From contig NZ_JAFMZQ010000001.1 of assembly GCF_024436415.1 (NCBI RefSeq), positions 2,356,001-2,420,000 of the forward strand: a DNA stretch of 64,000 nucleotides. Reading direction: 5' to 3'. The position numbers were made by a program, and so were the translations under genes. The notes beneath the pieces are model-generated. The model did not search any database, was not told the origin of the DNA, and saw nothing but the letters and a program-made list of their open reading frames with translations. The stretch's first letter is position 1. Each line of letters begins with the position of its first letter. Positions 9,228 to 17,003 of the stretch are shown one piece after another. The stretch is from Pedobacter deserti. Its GTDB lineage: Bacteria; Bacteroidota; Bacteroidia; Sphingobacteriales; Sphingobacteriaceae.

Positions 9228-9260
9228 AAGGCTGGCCGATAAGGGCCAGCCTTAGTATTT
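9228..9260 (+). terminator. Terminator after the efflux operon
   Basis: Ten-base stem AAGGCTGGCC / GGCCAGCCTT with a 6-base loop, followed by a T-rich stretch. It lies 22 bp after the channel gene and in front of the convergent Lrp gene, so it may act in both directions. Confidence 0.75.
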
Positions 9261-9271
9261 TAGGATTCTGT

Positions 9272-9742
9272 CTAAAGTGGATAGGCAGTATCACTTTTGG
9301 TTTCTGATAAGACGAAAAAGCTTTGTACTGTGCTTACGTTTGGGAGCGTAGCAAGTTTATTGCGCAGAAACAGGTGATAAGCATCCATATCGCTTGTTGC
9401 AATGCGCAGGATAAAGTCGTATGCACCAGTCATCTGAAAGCATTCCATGACTTCGCTGAACTTCGCGACTTCAGTTTCGAATTCGCCCAGCGTTTCTGCC
9501 GTGTGTTCTTTCAAAAATACGTGAGAGAACGCGATCAGGCTCCGGTTGACCTTCTTCCTGTCGAGAATCGCGACAATCCGCTTGATATATCCCTGTTCCT
9601 TAAGCCTGCGCACCCGTTCATGGATGGTAGCAATGGACTTGTTCAGTTTGAAAGCAAGTTCCTTGTTTGTTAAGGTAGCGTCCCTCTGCAGGAACTTGAG
9701 AATTTGAAGGTCTGTATGATCTAAATCTGTTTGCGTGCTCAT
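9272..9742 (-). CDS. Lrp/AsnC-family transcriptional regulator
   Basis: Small feast/famine regulator, 156 residues. The N-terminal winged helix (about 8-60) shows LQRDATLTNKELAFKLNKS and the recognition region IHERVRRLKEQGYIKR. The C-terminal RAM ligand-binding domain follows, with the typical FQMTGAYDFILRIATSDMDAY segment. It is divergent from the cysteine synthase-like gene with a 163 bp intergenic region, which suggests control of that gene and of itself by an amino acid. The ligand is unknown. Confidence 0.92.
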   Translation of the reverse strand: MSTQTDLDHTDLQILKFLQRDATLTNKELAFKLNKSIATIHERVRRLKEQGYIKRIVAILDRKKVNRSLIAFSHVFLKEHTAETLGEFETEVAKFSEVMECFQMTGAYDFILRIATSDMDAYHLFLRNKLATLPNVSTVQSFFVLSETKSDTAYPL

Positions 9743-9905
9743 CTGCTTAATGGAAAAAAGTCATCATTTGGTTCTATCAGCATGCTAAAATAGAAAAACG
9801 CACAATAATATTTACGTTTTCCGAATAATTTCTTGTTTTTACCGCTATGTATTGATAATACGTCTAACTGTGCTGAATTTTGTTATTGATATTTAAAGGC
9901 AGACT

Positions 9906-10952
9906 ATGTTAGTGGAAACCAAAGTTGCTGAAGCTTTCAGCACAGATCTGGAGAATAAATTTGCGCACTTGTGGCACCTGGTGGGAAATACGCCGATGCT
10001 CGAATTGCAGTATACCTACAAGGGAAATCCCGGAAAAATATATGTCAAGTGTGAACACTATAATCTCACCGGAAGCGTTAAAGATAGAATGGCGCTCAAT
10101 ATTATGTCTGAAGCTTATAAAAGCGGAGTAATTAATCCAGGTGATACTATTATAGAGGCTACCAGTGGAAATACAGGTATTGCGTTTGCCGCTATAGGAA
10201 AGGCCTTAGGCCATTCTGTTAAAATCATTATGCCCAACTGGTTGAGCAAAGAGCGTATCGATATTATAAAAAGTATGGGTGCCGAAGTTATTCTTGTAAG
10301 CAAGGAAGAAGGTGGATTTCTGGGCAGCATACGGATGTGTGAGGAAATGGCTGCTAAGGGTGGTGTGTTTTTGCCCAGACAGTTTGAAAATCGCTACAAC
10401 GAAGAGGCTCATGAGAAAACGACAGGAAGGGAGATCTGGGAGCAGCTTAAAATGAATGGGATGACACCTGATGCGTTCGTGGCCGGAGTAGGAACGGGAG
10501 GAACAGTAATGGGCGTGGGCAAGGGATTGAAGGCACGCAATCCGAATATTAAGATACATCCTCTTGAACCGGCTGAAAGTCCGACGCTTACTACCGGTTA
10601 TAAGGTAGGCAGTCACAGGATACAGGGGATATCTGATGAGTTTATTCCCGCTATCGTTAAATTGGACGACCTGGATGAGGTTATCCAGGCTAACGACGGA
10701 GATGCTATTATCATGGCGCAGAAGCTGGCGAAAGAGCTTGGGCTGGCTGTAGGTATCTCGTCGGGCGCAAATGTGATCGGTGCAATTAAACTAAAAGAGG
10801 AAATGGGAGTCGAATCTGTTATAGTAACGTTATTGAGTGATAGTAATAAAAAGTATCTTAGCACCGATTTAGTGAAAGAGGAACCAGTGAAAGACAATTA
10901 CATCTCGACGGATACTGTTTTCACCGGGTATAGTACCATTTGTAGATTATAG
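9906..10952 (+). CDS. Cysteine synthase / cystathionine beta-synthase-like PLP enzyme
   Basis: Fold-type II PLP enzyme, 348 residues. The PLP lysine is Lys59 in [11 protein letters not shown]. The substrate-binding loop EATSGNTG is at about residues 84-91 and the phosphate-binding loop is GTGGT at about 198-202, both as in O-acetylserine sulfhydrylase. The enzyme would make cysteine from an activated serine and sulfide, or cystathionine from serine and homocysteine. The C-terminus is about 30 residues longer than in a standard CysK and carries no CBS regulatory pair, so the exact reaction is open. The neighbouring Lrp/AsnC regulator on the opposite strand probably controls it. Confidence 0.85.
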   Translation: MLVETKVAEAFSTDLENKFAHLWHLVGNTPMLELQYTYKGNPGKIYVKCEHYNLTGSVKDRMALNIMSEAYKSGVINPGDTIIEATSGNTGIAFAAIGKALGHSVKIIMPNWLSKERIDIIKSMGAEVILVSKEEGGFLGSIRMCEEMAAKGGVFLPRQFENRYNEEAHEKTTGREIWEQLKMNGMTPDAFVAGVGTGGTVMGVGKGLKARNPNIKIHPLEPAESPTLTTGYKVGSHRIQGISDEFIPAIVKLDDLDEVIQANDGDAIIMAQKLAKELGLAVGISSGANVIGAIKLKEEMGVESVIVTLLSDSNKKYLSTDLVKEEPVKDNYISTDTVFTGYSTICRL

Positions 10953-10991
10953 AGAGAATAAACTTAAACAAATCAACTAACACATAAAAAC

Positions 10992-11438
10992 ATGAAAAAT
11001 CTATTTTTGTTAGCCGTTGGATTACTTTTCAGCATTTCAGCGAGTAGTCAGATCCAAAAACCTGTAAAGTGGAGTTATGCTGCAAAGAAAACTTCTAAAA
11101 CTGATGCGGTAGTTTTAATTAAAGCTACTATTGAGGATGGCTGGCATATTTATTCACAAAATATGGCTGATGGTGGTCCTGTGAAGACCAGTTTCACCTT
11201 AGCCCCTTCGAAATCTTTCAAGCCAGTAGGTCCGGTGACTGAACCAAAACCGATCACAAAGTTCGAGAAGACCTTTGATATGAATGTGAGCTATTTCGAG
11301 AAGTCGGTTGTGTTTCAGCAGAAAGTTAAGCTTACAGGTGCTAACCCTGTTGTGAAAGGATCTTTGGAATACATGGTATGTGACGACCAGAGCTGCCTTC
11401 CGCCAGAAACTGTAGAGTTTTCAATTCCTGTAAAGTAA
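10992..11438 (+). CDS. DsbD N-terminal (alpha) domain protein, secreted
   Basis: A 148-residue exported protein with a signal peptide (MKNLFLLAVGLLFSISASSQ). The rest matches the DsbD alpha immunoglobulin-like domain: a GWHIYSQNMADGG segment and, near the end, the cysteine pair in VCDDQSCLPPE. In DsbD this domain receives electrons from the membrane domain and passes them to periplasmic partners. Here it is a stand-alone protein encoded 6 bp before a DsbD that has its own signal peptide but lacks this domain, so the two are probably functional halves of one reductase. Confidence 0.88.
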   Translation: MKNLFLLAVGLLFSISASSQIQKPVKWSYAAKKTSKTDAVVLIKATIEDGWHIYSQNMADGGPVKTSFTLAPSKSFKPVGPVTEPKPITKFEKTFDMNVSYFEKSVVFQQKVKLTGANPVVKGSLEYMVCDDQSCLPPETVEFSIPVK

Positions 11439-11444
11439 TCGATA

Positions 11445-13154
11445 ATGTTTCTTAAGAATTTTAGCACAGGCATCATGGTGCTTGTGCTAACTATAGGTAT
11501 TTTTTTCGCAGGTACAACTGTTGTATTTGCGCAGGATCAGGATACCACGTTTGATGATATTGAGTTTACGGAGATGGTGGCAGACACGACCTTTGCTAGC
11601 GATTCTGCTGCCGTGGTTGCATCTGACAGTACAAGTGCCGATTCGTCTGTGGTTAAAGCAGAAGCCGCGAAGGCTGGTGCTACAGTTGAAAAGGCTGAAC
11701 AAAAGAAAAATCTTTGGGAAACATTTATAGCCGGCCTTGTGGGCGGGTTCTTAGCATTTTTAATGCCATGCATTTTCCCGATGGTACCATTGACCATCAG
11801 TTACTTTACAAAAAAAGCGGGCAGTAAAGGGAAAGGAACCGGCCTGGCTTTGATATATGGACTTTCGATCATTGTAATTTATGTAGCTTTCGGGTTGCTG
11901 ATCACTGTGCTGTTCGGCTCGGCAGGATTGAATGCGTTGAGCAGCAGCGGGTTGTTCAATTTCTTCTTCTTTATTCTGCTGGTGGTATTCGCAATCTCGT
12001 TCTTCGGGGCGTTTGAGATCACACTTCCAAGCTCGTTTGTAAATAAAATAGACCAGAAGGCGGACAACAGCAAAGGCTTAGGCGGTATTTTCTTTATGGC
12101 CGCTTCGCTTGCCTTAGTTTCGTTCTCATGTACTGGACCAATTATCGGTACTTTACTGGTAGACGCAAGTTCTAAAGGAGAGCTGCTGGCCCCGGCTATT
12201 GGTATGTTCGGCTTTGCGCTGGCATTATCGCTTCCGTTTACATTATCGGCCATTTTCCCGGGCTTCTTGAGCAGCATGCCGAAATCAGGTGGCTGGCTTA
12301 ACAGTGTAAAAGTTTGTTTAGGCTTCCTTGAACTGGCGCTGGCCCTGAAATTTTTATCGGCGGCAGACCTCGTTTGGCATTGGGAATGGTTTGATCGTGA
12401 AGTATTCCTCGTTTTATGGATTGTTATCTTCGTGTTGATGGGCATTTATCTGTTAGGTAAGCTCAAATTCGCACACGACAGCGATCTGCCCTATGTTTCG
12501 GTACCGCGTTTGTTCCTTGCCATTCTATCGTTCTCTTTTGCGATGTATATGGTTCCTGGATTGTGGGGTGCACCCGTAAGTGTACTAAGCGGCCTCGCAC
12601 CTCCGATGAATACGCAGGATTTCATTTTGAGTAATGGCGGCGGTACTGCCGGCAGTCGTTCGGCAGAGGGCTTTCCAGCTTCAGTGAAATATAGTGATGT
12701 ATTACATGCTCCGGTTGGATTCCATCCTTTCTTTGAGCTGGAAGAGGGACTGGAATATGCAAAGAAGGTGAACAAACCAATACTCCTGGATTTTACGGGG
12801 CATGCTTGCGTAAACTGCCGTAAAATGGAAGACAATGTCTGGATTAAACCTGAAGTGAAGAATTTGATCAACGACAAGTACGTATTAATCCAGCTTTATG
12901 TAGATGAGCGCACGGTTAAGATGCCTGCGGAAAAGGTTCATTTTTCAGATATCCTTAAACGTAAAACAGACGATTTAGGTTATTGGAACCTGGATTTTCA
13001 AGCAACGAAGTACGGATCTAATGCCCAGCCTTATTACGTGCTGGTAGACCATGACCTTAACACGCTTGTTAAGCCTCAGGGCGCAATATTTGACGTTGCT
13101 GAATATGCTGCTTATTTAAAAAGCGGAGTTGACGCTTTCGAAGCAAAAAAGTAA
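11445..13154 (+). CDS. dsbD: Thiol:disulfide interchange protein DsbD (transmembrane + thioredoxin domains)
   Basis: Membrane reductase that moves electrons from cytoplasmic thioredoxin to the periplasm; 569 residues. After a signal peptide comes a low-complexity acidic/Ser/Ala linker (about 31-90). The CcdA-type membrane domain has its redox cysteines at Cys109 (FLMPCIFPMVPLT) and Cys229 (SFSCTGPIIG) and about eight membrane segments to about residue 380. The C-terminal thioredoxin-like domain has the CVNC active site at residues 455-458. The usual N-terminal alpha domain is absent and is encoded by the gene immediately before it. The linker in its place is unlike the conserved domain. Confidence 0.94.
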   Translation: MFLKNFSTGIMVLVLTIGIFFAGTTVVFAQDQDTTFDDIEFTEMVADTTFASDSAAVVASDSTSADSSVVKAEAAKAGATVEKAEQKKNLWETFIAGLVGGFLAFLMPCIFPMVPLTISYFTKKAGSKGKGTGLALIYGLSIIVIYVAFGLLITVLFGSAGLNALSSSGLFNFFFFILLVVFAISFFGAFEITLPSSFVNKIDQKADNSKGLGGIFFMAASLALVSFSCTGPIIGTLLVDASSKGELLAPAIGMFGFALALSLPFTLSAIFPGFLSSMPKSGGWLNSVKVCLGFLELALALKFLSAADLVWHWEWFDREVFLVLWIVIFVLMGIYLLGKLKFAHDSDLPYVSVPRLFLAILSFSFAMYMVPGLWGAPVSVLSGLAPPMNTQDFILSNGGGTAGSRSAEGFPASVKYSDVLHAPVGFHPFFELEEGLEYAKKVNKPILLDFTGHACVNCRKMEDNVWIKPEVKNLINDKYVLIQLYVDERTVKMPAEKVHFSDILKRKTDDLGYWNLDFQATKYGSNAQPYYVLVDHDLNTLVKPQGAIFDVAEYAAYLKSGVDAFEAKK

Positions 13155-13185
13155 GAAAACAATTTAGGTAGTTAATAGATAAACT

Positions 13186-13211
13186 CAGGTCGGTGGATGC
13201 CGACCTGGTTT
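13186..13211. terminator. Bidirectional terminator between dsbD and the methyltransferase gene
   Basis: Eight-base stem CAGGTCGG / CCGACCTG with a 6-base loop, followed by GTTTATTAAT on the plus strand. It lies between convergent genes. Confidence 0.65.
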
Positions 13212-13212
13212 A

Positions 13213-14400
13213 TTAATAGTGCTGCAGGATGGTGGTGTCGAACACAGTGTATCCTGTGGTAGTGGTCTTTGTGAAGATCAGAAAGCGTTTATCATCAGGC
13301 TTGATCCTATGCTTCTTTAAAAGATTATCTGCCCGTTCCGGGTAATTTCTCGTAATAACATTTCCTGATAAATCTTTTTCTTTTTTTAACTCAGTCGCCT
13401 TCAGTACACGCTCGACTTTAAAGATTCTTCCGGGGAAATCTGTATTTGCTGTGCGGCTCCAAAATAACTGAGACTGCTGGTGAAGCTTAACAATACCATA
13501 ACGGTCGCCAATCAGATTAAAGGCGCCGCTTTTCAGTACTGCGGCATCCGGTTCGTAGAGATATTCCCCTGTGGCAATCTCCGCTTCCAGGAGAGCAGCC
13601 TCTATGCGCTCCTCGCCCCATGCAAAGCTAAAGTGCTTATGAGGGTTGTTGAGCATGATACTATGGATCTGGAGGCCTTCTGTGCGCTGCTTGTCCATAA
13701 CCCAAAGCAATTCTTTGCATTCATTTTTTACACTGACAATGTAAATAGAAGACACCTTTTTGAGTTCAGCAAGTCCGGCAGAAAGATCAAGAAGAGGTGC
13801 TGTTTTTATGATCAGACGGGATGAGCGGGCCAAAAGCAGGTCGAGATGAGTAGTTACGTCAGGAACGCAATCTTTCAGCATAAATACCTTACCGCTGCTG
13901 CTCCGTCTTGCCGGGTCCAGATATATCGTGTCGAAACTGCTGGAACTCTCCTGAAGGTAACGCATTCCGTCGGCAGCCATAAAATCGACATTGGATCTTT
14001 GAAGTACACCGGAATTATGCGATGCGATAGCAGATAATTCCGGATTGATCTCGCAATGCAAAACCCTGCCGACATTTTTGGAAAAATAATAGCTGTCGAC
14101 TCCAAACCCTCCCGTAAGATCGAGCAGGCTTTCGCCTATAGCCAGCTGCGCCTTAAATGTTGCAGTAGTTTCCGACGAGCACTGTTCAATAGATAGAAGA
14201 GGGGGGTAACAGATGCCAGTCGTGTTAAACCAGGTAGGAAGCTTCTTCCTTGACTTTCGTTTGGCAGCGATCTGGTTGGCTAATTCGGCACTGCTCACAT
14301 TGGCGAATGGACTTTTTGAAAGCGCGATCTTGCCAGCATCGTCATGTAAATGTGCATTGATGTAATCCTGTACTTCCGATGTCAGTAAATGGATGTTCAA
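13213..14400 (-). CDS. Class I SAM-dependent methyltransferase with THUMP-like domain
   Basis: A 395-residue protein. The middle holds a Rossmann methyltransferase core: LLDLTGGFGVDSYYFS is motif I (SAM-binding), HCEINPELSAIA is motif II, and DTIYLDPARR is motif IV, where the family catalytic or substrate contacts lie. The C-terminal part (about 290-395) resembles the THUMP-like region of Bacteroidota homologues, which suggests an RNA substrate. The start is TTG at 14400, overlapping the TGA stop of the aspartate kinase gene (shared TTGA). The N-terminal LLTSEVQDYINAHL segment looks conserved for the family, which supports this start. It is the third gene of the YggS-aspartate kinase-methyltransferase operon. 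Confidence 0.85.
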   Translation of the reverse strand: MNIHLLTSEVQDYINAHLHDDAGKIALSKSPFANVSSAELANQIAAKRKSRKKLPTWFNTTGICYPPLLSIEQCSSETTATFKAQLAIGESLLDLTGGFGVDSYYFSKNVGRVLHCEINPELSAIASHNSGVLQRSNVDFMAADGMRYLQESSSSFDTIYLDPARRSSSGKVFMLKDCVPDVTTHLDLLLARSSRLIIKTAPLLDLSAGLAELKKVSSIYIVSVKNECKELLWVMDKQRTEGLQIHSIMLNNPHKHFSFAWGEERIEAALLEAEIATGEYLYEPDAAVLKSGAFNLIGDRYGIVKLHQQSQLFWSRTANTDFPGRIFKVERVLKATELKKEKDLSGNVITRNYPERADNLLKKHRIKPDDKRFLIFTKTTTTGYTVFDTTILQHY

Positions 14401-15683
14401 ACCGCAACGTTATTTACAGGTGCCTTATCTCTCATCACGATCTGGCAGGTATGACGACTCTTAACTTCGAGCAATATAGCCTTATTGACGGTCACCCTGT
14501 CGATGGTTTGCTGATTATAGTACCTGATGGTTACCAGTTCCAGTCCCGTGTTGTACTTAACCTTGTAAGAGGCAGACAGCTCTGTAATCAGGCTGTCCAT
14601 TTTTTGTGCGTCGAAGTCGAAACTCACCGAAAAGCTGATCGCAGAGTTCAGCATCGTGTTAATCTTAATCTTATGCTTGTGAAAAACGCTGAATATATGG
14701 CTCAGGTTCTCTTCTATGATGAAGGAAAAGTCCTTAGGAAAAATGGATATGAGGGCCTGGTTAACCTTGAAAATAAATGAAGGTACCGGCAAATGGTTAT
14801 TCATTCCGGTGATGTCCGTTCCGGGAGCCTCTGGGTTTAGAAAAGATCTTACGAATAAGGGAATGTTTTTGTTTTGAATTGGTTTGATGGTTTTGGGATG
14901 GATGATGGTGGCGCCATAATAGGCCAGTTCTATGGCGTCATGATAGGAAAGCTGAGGAATTCTTTCTGTCTCATCGAACCATTTGGGGTCGGCGTTCAAT
15001 ACGCCGGGGACATCCTTCCATATGGTTAAAGAGGAGGCATTGAGGCAGGAAGCAAATATCGCCGCAGAATAGTCGGAACCGTCCCTGCCCAGTGTAGTCG
15101 TAAAGTTTTCGCTCGTGCTGCCGATAAATCCTTGTGTTACCGCGATACCTTTCTCCAGGATGGGTGCAAGATGCAGATTAATTTCCTTTTCAGTCTTGTC
15201 CCAGTCGACAGCCGCCTCACGATAGGTATTGTCGGTATGAATGTAGTTTCGCGCGTCGACCCACTTGACGCTGCAGCCCACTTCATTGAGGTAGGCCGCT
15301 ATTATTTTGGTAGACACGATTTCACCAATGGAAACGATCTGATCATAGATATAGTCTGCCGCATCCGCAGGTTCTTCCTCGAGCAACCACTCGATCTCGA
15401 CAAAGGTGTTGGATATATCGTTATAAACCGGATGCTGCGAATCATGAAAGAGTTCATTGAGTATATTAAAGTGGAACTGCTTGATGTCGTTAAGCACTTC
15501 CAGGGTATTTGATGCACTGTAGAGGTACGCCTGGGTTAGCTCTTCGAGTTTATTGGTCATCTTTCCCATTGCTGAAATAACAACGAGCAATTGGCTCTGC
15601 TCGCAATTGACCATGATATTTGCCAGGTTGCGTACACCATCAGCATCTTTTACGGAGGCACCTCCGAACTTATATATTTTCAT
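14397..15683 (-). CDS. Aspartate kinase (monofunctional)
   Basis: Phosphorylates aspartate in the first step toward lysine, threonine and methionine; 428 residues. It starts MKIYKFGGASVKDADG, the amino-acid kinase signature (usually KFGGTSV; here Ala replaces Thr). The substrate region TTLGRDGSDYSAAIFA is intact. The C-terminal third holds tandem ACT domains for feedback control. The reading frame stays open upstream to 15806, but those extra residues lie inside the YggS gene and precede the conserved KFGG motif, so ATG 15683 is chosen. It follows the YggS gene by 13 bp and overlaps the methyltransferase start. Which amino acid gives feedback is unknown. Confidence 0.93.
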   Translation of the reverse strand: MKIYKFGGASVKDADGVRNLANIMVNCEQSQLLVVISAMGKMTNKLEELTQAYLYSASNTLEVLNDIKQFHFNILNELFHDSQHPVYNDISNTFVEIEWLLEEEPADAADYIYDQIVSIGEIVSTKIIAAYLNEVGCSVKWVDARNYIHTDNTYREAAVDWDKTEKEINLHLAPILEKGIAVTQGFIGSTSENFTTTLGRDGSDYSAAIFASCLNASSLTIWKDVPGVLNADPKWFDETERIPQLSYHDAIELAYYGATIIHPKTIKPIQNKNIPLFVRSFLNPEAPGTDITGMNNHLPVPSFIFKVNQALISIFPKDFSFIIEENLSHIFSVFHKHKIKINTMLNSAISFSVSFDFDAQKMDSLITELSASYKVKYNTGLELVTIRYYNQQTIDRVTVNKAILLEVKSRHTCQIVMRDKAPVNNVAV

Positions 15684-15696
15684 CCTGCTCTTTACT

Positions 15697-16386
15697 TTAC
15701 TTGGCTTTGAAATGCTTGATAATGCGTTTTCCGAATATACTACTTCCAATCCTAACCATGGTGCTCCCTGCTTCAACAGCCAGTTTATAGTCGCCCGACA
15801 TGCCAAAGGACAGTTCCCTGAAGCTGTCTTCCTTTCTGAAGAAGCTTACTTTGATGCCATCAAAGAGGACTTTCAGCTCCTGGAATTCATCGCGGGTTTG
15901 CCGCTCTGAGGCGTTGTTGCTTGCAATGCCCATCAAACCAACGATTCTTATGTTTTTGAGATTTGCATACTCCTCTGATCGAAGAAGATCAACAGCCTCA
16001 TCAAAACCAAGTCCGAATTTTGTTTCCTCGTCGGCGATATAGATTTGCAGCAAGCAGTCGATCACCCTGTCGTGCTTGACAGCCTGTTTGTTTATTTCGA
16101 TCAGAAGTTTAAGGCTGTCGACCGAATGGATAAGTTTTACAAAAGCAGCGATGTACTTTACCTTGTTGGTTTGCAGGTGACCAATGAGATGCCATTCGAT
16201 ATCGTCTGGAAGCTGTGGTTGTTTTTCCACCAGTTCCTGTACGATATTTTCTCCGAAAGCGCGCTGTCCTGCATCATAGGCCTCCTGGATTGCCTCGACC
16301 TGCTGGTATTTTGACACAGCAACAAGTTGCGTACCTGTTCCCTCCAGTTCCTTTTTATATTTTAATAAGTTATCTGCTATACTCAT
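15697..16386 (-). CDS. YggS-family PLP homeostasis protein
   Basis: Cytoplasmic alanine-racemase-like barrel protein that binds PLP and helps keep its level steady; 229 residues, full length. The PLP lysine is Lys26 in LVAVSKYQQVE. Further family marks are FGENIVQEL, WHLIGHLQTNKVKYI, the LQIYIADEETKFG strand, and LSFGMSGDYKLAVEAGSTMVRIGSSIFG near the C-terminus, which binds the cofactor phosphate. It is the first gene of the minus-strand operon with aspartate kinase, and divergent from the DUF4296 gene. Confidence 0.94.
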   Translation of the reverse strand: MSIADNLLKYKKELEGTGTQLVAVSKYQQVEAIQEAYDAGQRAFGENIVQELVEKQPQLPDDIEWHLIGHLQTNKVKYIAAFVKLIHSVDSLKLLIEINKQAVKHDRVIDCLLQIYIADEETKFGLGFDEAVDLLRSEEYANLKNIRIVGLMGIASNNASERQTRDEFQELKVLFDGIKVSFFRKEDSFRELSFGMSGDYKLAVEAGSTMVRIGSSIFGKRIIKHFKAK

Positions 16387-16458
16387 TTATCAGTATTTTT
16401 GGGTAAAATTAACAACCTTAGTGAACTTTGGCTAAGAAAAAGAAGACGATTTAACTGA

Positions 16459-17001
16459 ATGAGAAATTTTATAGTTCTTGGTACGCTAATCATCCTGATG
16501 GCTGGTTGCAAGCCTGGAATCCCTAAAGATATTGTACAGCCCGATCAGATGGCTAGCGTTTTGCACGATATTCACCTGACCGACGGATATATCAATACGA
16601 TTGCGAATATAGATACGGCCAAAGTGCTTGCCGCGGCTTATTATAAGGGGATTTACAAGAAATACGGGATAGACTCGGCCTTGTATGCCAGGAGTATGGA
16701 GTATTATTATTCGGATCCAAAGACGCTTGATGAGATATACAAAAAAGTCGGGACGCAATTCGAGAAAGAGAAAAGGCAGATCGTTCGGGCAGACTCGCTA
16801 AAGAATGTTAAAATAGAGCAGGCAGCCAGAAAAAAAGCAAAGGCCGACAGCGCTAAGGTCGCAGATTCGCTCAAGAATTTGCCGGTCGCCAGGCAGAAGA
16901 GGCGCACAGACTCGATAAAGCGGGCAGACTCTCTGGAGAAGGTAAAATCACGCAGCATATTGAAGAAGAAATTGTCTTTCAAAAAAGCAGAAAAGAGTTA
17001 A
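16459..17001 (+). CDS. DUF4296-domain lipoprotein
   Basis: A 180-residue protein with a lipoprotein signal ending LMAGC. The DUF4296 domain (about 25-110) is typical of Bacteroidota: QMASVLHDIHLTDGYIN, then KGIYKKYGIDSALYARSMEYY. The C-terminal 60 residues are a highly charged Lys/Arg/Ala/Ser helix with ADSLKNVK-like repeats, probably extended or coiled. The function of the domain is not known. It is encoded 2 bp before MutS2 in one operon, a pairing I cannot explain functionally. Confidence 0.88.
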   Translation: MRNFIVLGTLIILMAGCKPGIPKDIVQPDQMASVLHDIHLTDGYINTIANIDTAKVLAAAYYKGIYKKYGIDSALYARSMEYYYSDPKTLDEIYKKVGTQFEKEKRQIVRADSLKNVKIEQAARKKAKADSAKVADSLKNLPVARQKRRTDSIKRADSLEKVKSRSILKKKLSFKKAEKS

Positions 17002-17003
17002 AG

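Noticed and set aside
15684..15806. N-terminal extension of aspartate kinase
   Set aside because: The extra residues lie inside the YggS gene and precede the conserved KFGG start motif.
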